Source: Promicromonospora iranensis (GTDB lineage Bacteria > Actinomycetota > Actinomycetes > Actinomycetales > Cellulomonadaceae). Taken from it: a stretch of 64,000 nucleotides of DNA. Below the pieces are notes generated by a model. That model had not been told where the DNA came from and made no database searches. It saw only the letters and a list, made by a program, of their open reading frames with translations. The stretch is from contig NZ_JAJQMN010000010.1 in NCBI RefSeq assembly GCF_028994775.1, positions 186,656 through 250,655 on the forward strand. The letters are read 5' to 3'. The stretch's first letter is position 1; the number at the start of each line of letters is the position of its first letter. This document shows positions 10,525-19,565 of the stretch, piece by piece. The translations under genes and the position numbers were made by a program.

Positions 10525-11364
10525 ATGCTTGGACGTAGCGAGCGGGAGTCTCCCGCGCACGCGGTGTTTGCCGCGCAGATGGCGGGCTGGAACGACCCGG
10601 TCGAACTGCTGGATCTCGGCACCACGGCGGACACGCTCGCCACGGTGGCCGGTATCGAGGGCCTGGCGGCGGTGGTGCACCTGGGACACCCGGAGCACCC
10701 CGCGCCAGGCCTCGAGCGCGCCCTCCTGGAGGGTGCGTCGTCGCTCATCGTGACGGGCGCGGTAGCCGTACCCGGCCAGTGGGTCTGGGTCGGAGCGGGT
10801 GCCGCCGGGGGCCAGGTGGTGATCGACGAGGCGGGGATGCGCGACTGCGCGAACGTCCTGCGGAGCCTCGGGGCGAGCCCTCGCCTGGTGCCCACGCGGG
10901 CGACCGTCGAGGAGCGCATCGCCCTGGCGGGTGAGGGCGGGTCGCTGGTGATCGAGCGGACCCGTGTCCCCGCGGGCTTCACCGAGCTGCCCGACAGCGC
11001 CGCGCTCGCCGAGGGCGGCCCCGTCTGGTACGGGCTGCTGGAGTCGCGTGCCGACTGGCCGGAGTTCGCCGGCCCGGCGCAGGTCTGGCTCGCTTTCGGT
11101 CCGTCCGACGACCATCTCGGCTCTCTGCAGCCGACCCTCGCGCTCATCGCGGATGCCGGGCTCGACCTCGATCACCTGCGCAGCCAGCCGTCGTCGGCCG
11201 GGCCGCACGTGTTCTTCACGTCGTTCTCCTGCCCGGCGTCGGGCGTGCTGAACGACCTGGTCGCCGCGCTCACCGAGCGGGGCGTCGCGCACCGCACGCT
11301 GGCCGTGCTGCCGGGCGAGGCCTTCGTGCCGGGGCCGGACGCACTGACGCCGCGGTGGGCGTGA
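10525..11364 (+). CDS. ACT-like domain protein preceding pheA, function unknown
   Basis: I do not recognise a named family for this 279-residue protein. The last third (about residues 185-265) looks like an ACT regulatory domain as found at the end of prephenate dehydratases: VWLAFGPSDDHLGSLQPTL, then IADAGLDLDHLRSQPS and HVFFTSFSC. The N-terminal two thirds is Ala/Gly/Val-rich with no catalytic signature and may be a degenerate dehydratase-like or hydrolase-like fold. Its stop overlaps the pheA start (GTGA), and pheA overlaps tyrA, so it is the first gene of a coupled aromatic amino acid operon. A role in sensing phenylalanine or tyrosine is inference. The start is supported by the TAGGTT box six bases upstream. 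Confidence 0.6.
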   Translation: MLGRSERESPAHAVFAAQMAGWNDPVELLDLGTTADTLATVAGIEGLAAVVHLGHPEHPAPGLERALLEGASSLIVTGAVAVPGQWVWVGAGAAGGQVVIDEAGMRDCANVLRSLGASPRLVPTRATVEERIALAGEGGSLVIERTRVPAGFTELPDSAALAEGGPVWYGLLESRADWPEFAGPAQVWLAFGPSDDHLGSLQPTLALIADAGLDLDHLRSQPSSAGPHVFFTSFSCPASGVLNDLVAALTERGVAHRTLAVLPGEAFVPGPDALTPRWA

Positions 11365-12347
11365 CCGTGGCGGGCACCGAGCGCGGCACGCGCGTCGCCT
11401 ACCTGGGGCCGGAGGGCACCTTCACGCACCAGGCCGCGCTGGAGTGGGCGCGCCGGCACGCCACGGCCGGCGGCGCCGCGGGTGACGTGACCGCCGAACC
11501 GCTGGACACGGTCAAGAACGTGCACGACGTCGTGGCCGACGGCGCCGCCGACGTCGGGGTCGTCGCCATCGAGTCCTCCGTCGAGGGCTACGTGGTGCCG
11601 TCGCTGGACACGCTGCTCTCCAGCGCGGACGTCGTCGCCGTGGACGAGGTGGCGCTCGACGTGTCGTTCGACGCGTTCGTACGCCCGGACCACGGCGAGC
11701 TCACCGAGGTGTCCGCGCACCCGCACGGCCTGGCGCAGTGCGCCGGCTTCGTCACGGGCACCGGGCTGGCGACCGCTCCGGCGTCGTCCAACGCGGCCGC
11801 GTGCCGCGACGCGGGGCCCGGGACCATCGCGCTCGGCCCCACGATCTGCGGCGAGCTCTACGGGCTGGAGACGTACGCCAAGGCCGTCGAGGACTTTCGC
11901 GGCGGCCGCACCCGGTTTCTCGTCCTGACCCGGCGGAGCACGGCCGACGCGCGGCTGGCGCGGTCGCGCGCGGCCGGCGCGACGGCCTGGAAGACGATGC
12001 TGGCGATCACCCCCGCGGTGACCGGGCCGGGGGTGCTGGCGCGGATCACCGCCGCGTTCGGGGACCGGGGCGTGAACATGTCGAGCCTGATCACCCGCCC
12101 GCTCAAGGCCCAGGAGAGCAAGTACGTGTTCGTGGTGACGTTCGACGAGGCGCCGTGGGACCAGGGTGCCCGTGAGGTGATGAGCGACCTGCTCGCGGCC
12201 GGTGACTCCCTCAAGACGCTCGGCCTGTTCCCCGCCGGTGCGGGCTTCCGGGCGCTCGACGGGGTCCTCGATCCCGACCACGTCCCGGTCGGCTCGGTCT
12301 CGGCCAAGGACGCCGACCAGGCACGGGACCGGGGTCTGCTGTGGTGA
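11361..12347 (+). CDS. pheA: Prephenate dehydratase
   Basis: The enzyme converts prephenate to phenylpyruvate in phenylalanine synthesis. The N-terminal bilobed catalytic domain starts at VAYLGPEGTFTHQAA (about residue 12) and contains the diagnostic TRF motif (GGRTRFLVL, about residue 185). The C-terminal ACT domain (about 212-295) has GVLARITAAFGDRGVNMSSL and an ESKYVFVV strand in place of the usual ESRP motif, typical for phenylalanine feedback. No chorismate mutase domain is present. GTG 11361 overlaps the previous stop in a GTGA junction; GTG 11355 in the same frame is an alternative. It is coupled to tyrA downstream. Confidence 0.94.
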   Translation: MTVAGTERGTRVAYLGPEGTFTHQAALEWARRHATAGGAAGDVTAEPLDTVKNVHDVVADGAADVGVVAIESSVEGYVVPSLDTLLSSADVVAVDEVALDVSFDAFVRPDHGELTEVSAHPHGLAQCAGFVTGTGLATAPASSNAAACRDAGPGTIALGPTICGELYGLETYAKAVEDFRGGRTRFLVLTRRSTADARLARSRAAGATAWKTMLAITPAVTGPGVLARITAAFGDRGVNMSSLITRPLKAQESKYVFVVTFDEAPWDQGAREVMSDLLAAGDSLKTLGLFPAGAGFRALDGVLDPDHVPVGSVSAKDADQARDRGLLW

Positions 12348-13399
12348 GCGGCGTCGGGGCGCATCGTGGGCCGGTCGGCATCGTGGGCCTCGGCCTGATC
12401 GGTGGCTCGCTGGCCAAGGCGCTGCAGGCCGTGGGCGTTGCGGTGGTCGCGACGGACCCGGTCTCGACCGAGGAGGCTCGCGCGGCGGGCCTCTCCGTGG
12501 TGGACGACGTCGCCGGGCTGGCGCTGCACCGCCCGGAGATCGTGGTGCTCGCCGCGCCGCTGCGCGCCATGCGGACGGTCGCGGGGGAGCTCGCGGAGGC
12601 GCTGGCCGGCGAGCAGGGCTGGGACCCGACGGTGACCGATGTCGGCTCGGTGAAGACGCCGGTGCGTGAGGCGGTCACCGACGCCGGTCTGGCCGACCGC
12701 TACGTCGGGGCACACCCGATGTCGGGCACGGAGCGGAGCGGGTTCGCGGCGTCGTCGGCCGAGCTGATGCAGGGCATCCCGTGGGCGGTGACGTGCGCGG
12801 CGGCCGAGGCCGGCGTGGCGGGGACCGACCCGGGCCGGCTGGAACGGGTGCTGCGCCTGGTCACGGGCCCGCTCGGCGGGACGGCCGCCGTGCTCACCGA
12901 CGACCTGCACGACGAGGCGGCCGCCCTCGTGTCGCACGTGCCGCACGTGCTGGCCAACCAGCTCCTCGGGGCCGTGTCCGGCGCACCGGTGCGGGACCTG
13001 GCCCTGGGGCTCGCGGCGGGCTCGTTCCGGGACGGGACCCGGGTCGGGTTCACCGACCCGCGCCGTACGGAGGCGATGGTCACGGAGAACGCCGCCTGGG
13101 TGGCCCCCGTGCTCCGGCTCGCCGCCCGGGACCTCGAACGGCTCGCGGACGACCTCGACTCCAACGCGCCGACGCACTGGTTCTTCGACCGGCCCGACGG
13201 GGTGCGCGAGCTGATCGGCCGCCCGGCCGGCCCGCGCGTGACGGGACTGCGCCCGGGTGACGGTGCGGGTGGCCCCGACGTCGGCTCGGACGTCGAGGTA
13301 GTGCCGCTGACCGGCGACTGGCCGGCGGAGCTGGTGGGCCGCTGCGCGGCGGGCGCCGTGGTGATCGGCCTGGAGGACGACAAGGCGCTCCTGCGGTAA
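12344..13399 (+). CDS. tyrA: Prephenate dehydrogenase
   Basis: This enzyme oxidatively decarboxylates prephenate to 4-hydroxyphenylpyruvate for tyrosine synthesis. The NAD-binding Rossmann motif GIVGLGLIGGSLAKAL is at residues 11-26. The catalytic-histidine region is AHPMSGTERSGF (about 123-134), and the helical dimerisation domain follows, with SHVPHVLANQLL and DLDSNAPTHWFF. The last 30 residues (DVEVVPLTGDWPAELVGRC...) extend beyond the standard domain and may be a small effector-binding tail. The start overlaps the pheA stop (GTGA at 12344); GTG 12341 is equally in frame. A minus-strand flavoprotein gene ends 22 nt after the stop. Confidence 0.93.
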   Translation: MSGVGAHRGPVGIVGLGLIGGSLAKALQAVGVAVVATDPVSTEEARAAGLSVVDDVAGLALHRPEIVVLAAPLRAMRTVAGELAEALAGEQGWDPTVTDVGSVKTPVREAVTDAGLADRYVGAHPMSGTERSGFAASSAELMQGIPWAVTCAAAEAGVAGTDPGRLERVLRLVTGPLGGTAAVLTDDLHDEAAALVSHVPHVLANQLLGAVSGAPVRDLALGLAAGSFRDGTRVGFTDPRRTEAMVTENAAWVAPVLRLAARDLERLADDLDSNAPTHWFFDRPDGVRELIGRPAGPRVTGLRPGDGAGGPDVGSDVEVVPLTGDWPAELVGRCAAGAVVIGLEDDKALLR

Positions 13400-13421
13400 G
13401 TGGTGCCAGGGAGCGGCTGCC

Positions 13422-15137
13422 CTACAGCGCCTCCGCCAGGGCACGTCCTGTCGTGCGGCCCGTGAAGAGGCAGCCGCCCAGGAACGTGCCCTCCAGCGCA
13501 CGGTGCCCGTGGGAGCCACCGCCGCCGAAGCCGGCAGCCTCGCCGACCGCCCACAGGCCTTCCAGCACGTCTCCCGCGGGAGTCAGGGCGCGTCCCGTCT
13601 CGTCGCACCAGATGCCGCCGAGCGTCTTGCGGGTCAGCACCGACAGGCGGACGGCGAGCAGCGGCCCGTCCTTGGGGTCGGTGAGGGCGCGCGGCGGAGA
13701 CACCCGGATCGCCTTGTCCACGATGAAGTGCCGCGCGGCCGACGTCGCCACGACCTGGGGGTCCTTGCCCAGTCCCGTGGCCACCTGCGCGTCGCGGGCG
13801 GCGATGAGGGCGGCGAGCGCGTCGCCGTCGACGTGCCCGGTCGAGCCTTCGGTGGCCTCGGTGAGCGCGTTCATCTTCGCGGCGAGCTCGGCGGGCGTGC
13901 TCGCCCAGAGGAACTCCTCCGACTGCTCGGCGAACGTCCGCACCGGTACCGACCGCCCGCGCACCCGCTCCAGCAGGAGCGGCACGGACTTGCCGGTCAG
14001 GTCGGGGTTCTGCTCGGAGCCCGACAGCGCGAACTCCTTCTCCATGATGGTCTTGTTCAGCACGAACCAGGAGTGGTCGTCGCCTCGCGTCGTCACGTGC
14101 CGGAGCGCCCCGAGCGCGTCGAAGCCCGGGAACAGCGGGCCGGGCAGGCGGCCGCCGTCGGCATCGAGCCACAGCGACGACGGGCCGGGCAGGATCCGGA
14201 TGCCGTGCTCGGACCAGACCGGCGAGTGGTTCGCGATGCCCTCGGGGTAGTGCCACATACGGTCCTCGTGCACCAGGGCCGCACCGGATGCCGAGGCGAC
14301 GCCGAGCATGAGCCCGTCCGTCGAGTCGGGCACGCCGGACAGCATCCGCGTGGGCAGTCGCCCGGCGTCCGCCGACCAGTGGGCGCGCGCCAGGTCGTGG
14401 TTCGCACCGATGCCGCCGCTCGCGACCACCACGGCCTGCGCGGACAGCTCCACCTCGCCGGTCACCGTACGGCTGGAGGGCTCGCCGCGGCGGACGCCGT
14501 CGTCGGCCAGGACCTCCGCCCGTACCCCTGTGACCCGGCCGTCCGTGGTGACCAGGGACGTCACCCGGTGGCGGAAACGCAGGTCCAGCAGGCCGGCCCG
14601 GTTCGCCTCGTGCGCGGCGGCGACGAACGGCGCGACGACGGCGGGCCCCGTGCCCCACGTGACGTGGAAGCGCGGCACGGAGTTGCCGTGGCCGCCGGCC
14701 GGATACCCGCCGCGTTCCGCCCACTGCACCAACGGGAACCAGCGCACCCCCTTGGCGTGCAGCCACGGCCGCAGGTCCCCGGCGGCGAACTCGACGAACC
14801 CCTTGGCCCACCGGTACCCGAAGCGGTCCGGCCCCTCACCACGCTCGGCGCCCGGCGCGAACTGGGCCGAGCCGAGCCAGTCGGCGAAGGCGAGGTCGAA
14901 AGAGTCCTTCACCTTCAGGCGGCGCTGCTCGGGGGAGTCCACGAGGAACAGCCCGCCGAACGACCACCAGGCCTGACCGCCCAGCGACGCGGCAGGCTCC
15001 TGGTCCAGCAGGACCACCCGCTTGCCCGACGCCGTCAGCTCGGTGGCGGTGACCAGCCCCGACAGCCCCGCGCCGATGACGATGACGTCGGTGTCGACCG
15101 CGGCGGCAACGGCGTTGTTGTGGACGGAGTCAGTCAT
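13422..15137 (-). CDS. FAD-binding dehydrogenase (fumarate reductase / ketosteroid dehydrogenase-like flavoprotein)
   Basis: This 571-residue flavoprotein has an N-terminal dinucleotide-binding motif VIVIGAGLSGLVTATEL (about residues 18-34). It also has the family stretch SLGGQAWWSFGGLFLVDSPEQRR (about 52-74), a second nucleotide-binding strand AVVVASGGIGANHDLARAHW, and the C-terminal FAD contact GGIWCDETGRAL...GLWAVGEAAGFGGGGSHG. The overall pattern is that of the putative FAD-binding dehydrogenases related to ketosteroid delta1-dehydrogenase and fumarate reductase flavoprotein. The substrate is not predictable, and no reductase partner is adjacent. A TAAGGT box sits six bases upstream of the ATG, so it may be leaderless, although an AAGGTG just before the start could also serve ribosome binding. 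It converges with tyrA. Confidence 0.85.
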   Translation of the reverse strand: MTDSVHNNAVAAAVDTDVIVIGAGLSGLVTATELTASGKRVVLLDQEPAASLGGQAWWSFGGLFLVDSPEQRRLKVKDSFDLAFADWLGSAQFAPGAERGEGPDRFGYRWAKGFVEFAAGDLRPWLHAKGVRWFPLVQWAERGGYPAGGHGNSVPRFHVTWGTGPAVVAPFVAAAHEANRAGLLDLRFRHRVTSLVTTDGRVTGVRAEVLADDGVRRGEPSSRTVTGEVELSAQAVVVASGGIGANHDLARAHWSADAGRLPTRMLSGVPDSTDGLMLGVASASGAALVHEDRMWHYPEGIANHSPVWSEHGIRILPGPSSLWLDADGGRLPGPLFPGFDALGALRHVTTRGDDHSWFVLNKTIMEKEFALSGSEQNPDLTGKSVPLLLERVRGRSVPVRTFAEQSEEFLWASTPAELAAKMNALTEATEGSTGHVDGDALAALIAARDAQVATGLGKDPQVVATSAARHFIVDKAIRVSPPRALTDPKDGPLLAVRLSVLTRKTLGGIWCDETGRALTPAGDVLEGLWAVGEAAGFGGGGSHGHRALEGTFLGGCLFTGRTTGRALAEAL

Positions 15138-15143
15138 GAGCGC

Positions 15144-15149
15144 ACCTTA
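15144..15149 (-). promoter_or_regulatory. -10 box (TAAGGT, minus strand) of a possible leaderless promoter
   Basis: On the minus strand TAAGGT is followed by six bases and the ATG of the flavoprotein gene. No good -35 box is seen. Confidence 0.4.
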
Positions 15150-15183
15150 ACCAGGACATACGCCTCGTGGTGGGATCACCAGG

Positions 15184-17511
15184 TCATCTCGGGGGTGAAA
15201 CGACGCCCGGCGAGAGCAGCACCTGGAGGCTGAGCGCGTCCAGCGTCACCGAGGTCCGCGGGCCTGCCTCGTCCTCGGGCACGGACGGGAAGTCCCAGGA
15301 CGAGTCCCAGACGAGCTGCCACGGTGCGCCGTCCGCGCGGGGGTGGGGCGGCAGCGTCACATGGGCGTCGTCCAGGCTGCCGTTCACGACCAGGAGCACG
15401 TCCGAGTCACCGGCGGCCGGTCCGGTCCGCAGCATCTGCAGCACGCGCCGGCAGGTCTGGTTCCAGGTGTCGGGCTCCATCAGCACGCCGGCGTCGGAGA
15501 ACCAGAGCAGGTCCGGGTCGGACTCGTTCGGCCGGGGCGAGCCCAGGTAGAACGAGTCGGCCCGCAGCGCCGGGTGCTCCCGCCGCAGCCGCAGCAGGTA
15601 CCGGGTGGTCTCCAGCAGGTCGGTCGCCGCGTCGTCGAACGCCCAGCGCAGCCAGGAGACCTCGTTGTCCTGCACGTACGCGTTGTTGTTCCCGCCCTGG
15701 CTGCGGCCGAACTCGTCGCCCGCGGTGAGCATGGGGGTGCCCGCGGAGAGCAGCAGCGTGCCCAGCAGGTTGCGCTGCGACCGGCGTCGTGGCGGCACGA
15801 TCGCCTGCCACGGCTCGGTGGTGGCGTCGTCGCCCGTCGTGGTGTGGCCCTCGATCCCGTGGTTCCACGACAGGTTGTTGTTCGTCCCGTCCCGGTTGTT
15901 CTCGCCGTTGGCCTCGTTGTGCTTGTGGTCGTAGGCCACCAGGTCCGCGAGGGTGAAGCCGTCGTGGGCCGTCACGTAGTTCACGGAGGCGACGGGACCA
16001 CGCACCAGAGGGGGGTCGCCCGGCCCGAACAGGTCGGCGCTCCCCGCGAGCCGCGTCGCGAGGTCACGCAGGCCGAGCATCTCCTGGCCGCGCGCGCCCT
16101 GCTTGGGCGCGTCCAGCCAGAAGCCGCGGGCGGCGTCGCGGAACCTGTCGTTCCACTCCGCCATGGGCGGCGGGAAGGATCCGGTCTGCCAGCCGCCGGG
16201 GCCGACGTCCCAGGGCTCCGCGACGAGCTTGAGGCCCGACAGCACGGGGTCGGTCTGCAGGGCCACCAGGAACGGGTGGTCCGGGTCGAAGCCGACGTTC
16301 CCGCGCCCCAGCGTCACCGCGAGGTCGAACCGGTAGCCGTCCACACCGACGGTCTCCGCCCAGTACCGCAGCGAGTCCAGGGCCATCTGGATCACGCGCG
16401 GACGGCGGAAGTCCAGCGAGTTGCCCGTGCCGGTGACATCCGCGAGAGCGGCGGGCGAGGCGCCGTCGTGCAGGTAGTAGACCGGGTTGTCGAGGCCGCG
16501 CCAGGCCACGTGCAGCCCGTCGTCACCGCCCTCGCAGGTGTGGTTGTAGACCACGTCCAGCAGCACCTCGATGCCCGCCTCGTGCAGCAGGTGCACCATG
16601 CCGCGCACCTCGTCGAGCACGGCCTCGGCGCCCTGCTCCTGCGCCGCCCGCGTGGCGTACGCGGCGTTGGGCGCGAAGAACCCGAGGGTGCTGTAGCCCC
16701 AGTAGTTGGGCAGCCCGCCGGCAGCCAGCCGCGGCTCGGCCACGCTCTTGTGGATCGGCAGCAGCTCGAGCGTCGTCACGCCCAGGCTCAGCAGGTGCTC
16801 GACCACCGCCGGGTGCGCCACGCCCGCGTAGGTGCCGCGCAGCTCCGCCGGGATGTCCTCGCGGAGCATCGTCAGACCACGTACGTGCGCCTCGTAGATC
16901 ACCGTGTCGGCCCAGGGGACGCGCGGCCGCGACAGGGGAGCGGGCGGCGGCAGCGGCGCCACGACGACGGAGTGCGGCACGTACGCGAGCGAGTCCCGCT
17001 CGTCCGGAGCGCCGTAGGGCTCGCCGAGCCACCAGCCCGGCTCCCGTTCCGTGGACACCGAGCCCACCACCTCCGGCCCGTAGCCCAGCCGGCCGGCGAA
17101 CCCGCGGGCGTACGGGTCGACCAGCAGCTTGGCCGGGTTGTGACGCATCCCCGCCTCGGGGTCCCACGGCCCGTACACCCGGAAGCCGTAGCGCTGGCCG
17201 GGGGCGACGTCCGGCACGTGCGTGTGCCAGACGCCGTACACCGGGCCCACCATCTCGACCCGGCGCTCGGTGTACCGGTTCGGGTCGTGCTCGTCCAGGG
17301 CCGGATCGGTGACGTCGATGAGGCACAGGTCGACGGCGGTCGCGTGCGACGCGAGGACAGCCGCGTCGATCCCGCCGTCGGGTGTGACGTAGACGCCGAG
17401 GGGCGGGACGTGGCTGCGCCGGGCCGTCGGCCGGATCAACGGCCGGACGACCGGACGGGGTACCGGGTCGCCCGGCGCGCGCTGTGGTTCTGCTCGTGGA
17501 GACTGCACCAT
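15184..17511 (-). CDS. glgX: Glycogen debranching enzyme GlgX (isoamylase family, GH13)
   Basis: The 775-residue cytoplasmic enzyme hydrolyses alpha-1,6 branches of glycogen after phosphorylase action. It has the N-terminal isoamylase domain (about 35-180; GVWHTHVPDVAPGQRYGFRV) and the catalytic TIM barrel. Visible barrel motifs are VLLDVVYNHTCEG, GYRFDLAV (nucleophile Asp about residue 393), LVAEPWDVGPGG (acid Glu about 433) and VTAHDGFTLADL. The GlgX loop NHGIEG and AGDEFGRSQGGNNNAY are also present. The C-terminal domain ends the protein. The first 35 residues are Pro/Arg-rich and may be partly untranslated, since the conserved region begins near SHVPPLGVYVT. It is divergent from etfB with 73 nt between the start codons. 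Confidence 0.95.
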   Translation of the reverse strand: MVQSPRAEPQRAPGDPVPRPVVRPLIRPTARRSHVPPLGVYVTPDGGIDAAVLASHATAVDLCLIDVTDPALDEHDPNRYTERRVEMVGPVYGVWHTHVPDVAPGQRYGFRVYGPWDPEAGMRHNPAKLLVDPYARGFAGRLGYGPEVVGSVSTEREPGWWLGEPYGAPDERDSLAYVPHSVVVAPLPPPAPLSRPRVPWADTVIYEAHVRGLTMLREDIPAELRGTYAGVAHPAVVEHLLSLGVTTLELLPIHKSVAEPRLAAGGLPNYWGYSTLGFFAPNAAYATRAAQEQGAEAVLDEVRGMVHLLHEAGIEVLLDVVYNHTCEGGDDGLHVAWRGLDNPVYYLHDGASPAALADVTGTGNSLDFRRPRVIQMALDSLRYWAETVGVDGYRFDLAVTLGRGNVGFDPDHPFLVALQTDPVLSGLKLVAEPWDVGPGGWQTGSFPPPMAEWNDRFRDAARGFWLDAPKQGARGQEMLGLRDLATRLAGSADLFGPGDPPLVRGPVASVNYVTAHDGFTLADLVAYDHKHNEANGENNRDGTNNNLSWNHGIEGHTTTGDDATTEPWQAIVPPRRRSQRNLLGTLLLSAGTPMLTAGDEFGRSQGGNNNAYVQDNEVSWLRWAFDDAATDLLETTRYLLRLRREHPALRADSFYLGSPRPNESDPDLLWFSDAGVLMEPDTWNQTCRRVLQMLRTGPAAGDSDVLLVVNGSLDDAHVTLPPHPRADGAPWQLVWDSSWDFPSVPEDEAGPRTSVTLDALSLQVLLSPGVVSPPR

Positions 17512-17572
17512 GGGACCAATCGTTGCAGAGACGGCATCGTGGACGACATCCGTCCCACGCCGCCCGACGTCG

Positions 17573-17578
17573 TACCGT
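17573..17578 (+). promoter_or_regulatory. -10 box (TACCGT) of a probable leaderless promoter for etfB
   Basis: TACCGT is followed by six bases and the etfB ATG at 17585; no ribosome binding site precedes that ATG. Confidence 0.5.
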
Positions 17579-17584
17579 TACCCC

Positions 17585-18430
17585 ATGCGCATAGTCGTCA
17601 CCGCCAAGTACGTCCCGGACATCAACACCGAGCGCGGTTTCCGGGACCGTCGGGTAGTGCGCGACGCCGGCGAGGGCACCCTCAACGAGCTGGACGAGAA
17701 CGCCGTCGAGGCCGCCCTGCGGCTCGTCGAGGCCGAGCGTGAGTCCGGCCGGCTCGGACCCGACGACGGCGAGGTGGTCGTCGTCACCATGGCCGGGCCC
17801 GACGGCGACGTCGCACTCCGCAAGGCGTTCCAGCTCGGTGTGGACCGGGGCATCCGCGTGTCCGACGACACGCTGGCCGGCTCCGACTACTTCGGCACCG
17901 CCGCCGTGCTCGCCGCCGCCGTGCGGAAGCTCGGCGAGGAGGCGCCGGTGGACCTCGTGGTGACCGGCATGGCCGCCCTCGACGGCCTCGGCTCCGTGGT
18001 CCCGACACTGCTCGGCGCCGAGCTCGGCCTGCCCACGCTCAACCTCGCCAAGAAGGTCGAGCTGGCTCCCGCGGAGGATTCGGACCCTTCGACAGGCTCA
18101 GGGCGCGTGCTGACGATCACCCGCGAGATCGACGACGTGACCGAGCGCCTGTCCGGCCCGCTGCCCGCCGTCCTGTCCGTGACGGACACGGCCAACCAGC
18201 CGCGCTTCCCGGGGTTCAAGCTCATCATGGCCGCCCGCAGCAAGGAGATCGAGGTGTGGTCCCCGGCCGACCTCGGGCTCGACCCCGCCGTGGCCGGCAC
18301 CGCCGGCGCGCGCACCGAGACGCTGTCCGCCGCCCCGCGTCCCGAGCGCGCCGAACCCGAGATCGTCACCGACAAGGGCGAGGGCGGCGTGGCGCTCGCC
18401 GACTTCCTGATCCGCAACGACCTGGTCTGA
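17585..18430 (+). CDS. etfB: Electron transfer flavoprotein, beta subunit
   Basis: EtfB binds AMP and, with EtfA, passes electrons from acyl-CoA and other dehydrogenases to the quinone pool. The 281-residue protein starts at MRIVVTAKYVPD, has the adenine-nucleotide region DLVVTGMAALDGLGSVVPTLLGAELGLP (about 122-149), and the recognition-loop/C-terminal strand RFPGFKLIMAARSKEIEVW. An in-frame insert PSTGSG near residue 170 is encoded by the widespread palindromic word at 18085-18103 and lies in a surface region. ATG 17585 matches the family N-terminus and is six bases after a TACCGT box. etfA follows after 96 nt. Confidence 0.94.
   Translation: MRIVVTAKYVPDINTERGFRDRRVVRDAGEGTLNELDENAVEAALRLVEAERESGRLGPDDGEVVVVTMAGPDGDVALRKAFQLGVDRGIRVSDDTLAGSDYFGTAAVLAAAVRKLGEEAPVDLVVTGMAALDGLGSVVPTLLGAELGLPTLNLAKKVELAPAEDSDPSTGSGRVLTITREIDDVTERLSGPLPAVLSVTDTANQPRFPGFKLIMAARSKEIEVWSPADLGLDPAVAGTAGARTETLSAAPRPERAEPEIVTDKGEGGVALADFLIRNDLV
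18085..18103. repeat. Short palindromic word inside etfB
   Basis: CCCTTCGACAGGCTCAGGG, translated as PSTGSG in frame. The same word is a very common intergenic repeat in high-GC Micrococcales as I know them; here it is inside a coding region. Confidence 0.5.
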
Positions 18431-18526
18431 CGCGGAGGTGCAGCGCAGGGCGGGGCCGTTGATCGAGCCACCCGCCCGAAGCGGAACCGCAGTGTCCGGC
18501 CCGACGAGTTCAGTTTGAGAGAGACG

Positions 18527-19504
18527 ATGACCAACCGCACAGTCCTGGTCCTGCTCGACCCCGCGACCGAGGTCCGCACCAGCGTGCTCGAGCTGCTCAC
18601 CATCGCGCGCGGCCTCGGCCGGGTGGAGGCGGTCGCCCTGGAAGCGCCCACCGTCGAGGTGCTCGCGCAGCTCGGCGCGTACGGCGTCGAGACCGTGCAC
18701 CAGGCCGAGCCCGCCCGCGGCGGCGCCTCCGTGACCGGCGACGAGCGGCACCTGCCCGCCGTCGTCGCGGCCGGCCTGGCTGCCGCCGTGCGCCTCACCG
18801 ACGCCGACGTGGTGCTGCTGCCCACGTCGTTCGCCGCGAAGGAGGCGGCGGCGCTCGCCGCCCACGACCTCGGCGCCGGCCTCGTCATCGACGCCGCCGC
18901 CCTGCGCGACCAGGACGGCCGGATCGTGGCCGGCAAGCGCGTCTTCGCCGGCTCGTGGGACACCGAGTGCCTGGTGACCAGCGACGTCGCCGTGGTGACC
19001 GTCCGGGCCAACTCCGCGGTCGCGCAGCCCGCCGGGACCGCCGTCGAGCCGGTGACCGAGGGGTTCGCCGTCGAGGTGGCGCCGTCCCCGGTGACGCTGC
19101 TGTCCCGAGCGGTGAAGACCGACACGAGCGGCCGCCCGCCGCTGGACCAGGCGGCCGTGGTCGTGGCCGGCGGGCGCGGCACCGACGGCGACTTCGGGCC
19201 CGTCGAGGACCTGGCGGACGCGCTCGGCGCAGCCGTCGGGGCGTCGCGTGACGCGGCGTTCGAGGGCTGGTGGGACACCTACGTGGGCCAGACCGGCGTC
19301 ACGGTGGCTCCGCGGGTCTACATCGGTGCGGGCATCTCCGGCGCGCCGCACCACCGCGGCGGCATGCAGGCGTCCCAGGTGATCATCGCCGTGAACAGCG
19401 ATCCGGAGGCGCCGATCTTCGAGATCTGCGACTTCGCCGTCGTCGGGCAGCTCGCCGACGTTCTCCCGCAGGCCGCGGCGGAGATCCGCAAGCGCAAGGC
19501 CTGA
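18527..19504 (+). CDS. etfA: Electron transfer flavoprotein, alpha subunit
   Basis: EtfA holds the redox-active FAD of the heterodimer with EtfB. The 325-residue sequence has the N-terminal ETF domain (TVLVLLDPATEVRTSVLEL) and the C-terminal FAD-binding domain with VVAGGRGTDGDFGPVEDLADALGA (about 208-231). It also has the signature RVYIGAGISGAPHHRGGM and VIIAVNSDPEAPIFEICDFAVVG. ATG 18527 is preceded by a purine-rich GAGAGAG. An upstream in-frame codon at 18515 lies before that site. The stop is followed within 62 nt by a long imperfect palindrome (19566-19627). Confidence 0.95.
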   Translation: MTNRTVLVLLDPATEVRTSVLELLTIARGLGRVEAVALEAPTVEVLAQLGAYGVETVHQAEPARGGASVTGDERHLPAVVAAGLAAAVRLTDADVVLLPTSFAAKEAAALAAHDLGAGLVIDAAALRDQDGRIVAGKRVFAGSWDTECLVTSDVAVVTVRANSAVAQPAGTAVEPVTEGFAVEVAPSPVTLLSRAVKTDTSGRPPLDQAAVVVAGGRGTDGDFGPVEDLADALGAAVGASRDAAFEGWWDTYVGQTGVTVAPRVYIGAGISGAPHHRGGMQASQVIIAVNSDPEAPIFEICDFAVVGQLADVLPQAAAEIRKRKA

Positions 19505-19565
19505 GCGTGCTGCCGGTTGGCTGCTCCGTCGGCGGTTGGCTGGCCGGCCGGCGGGCGGCTGGCCT

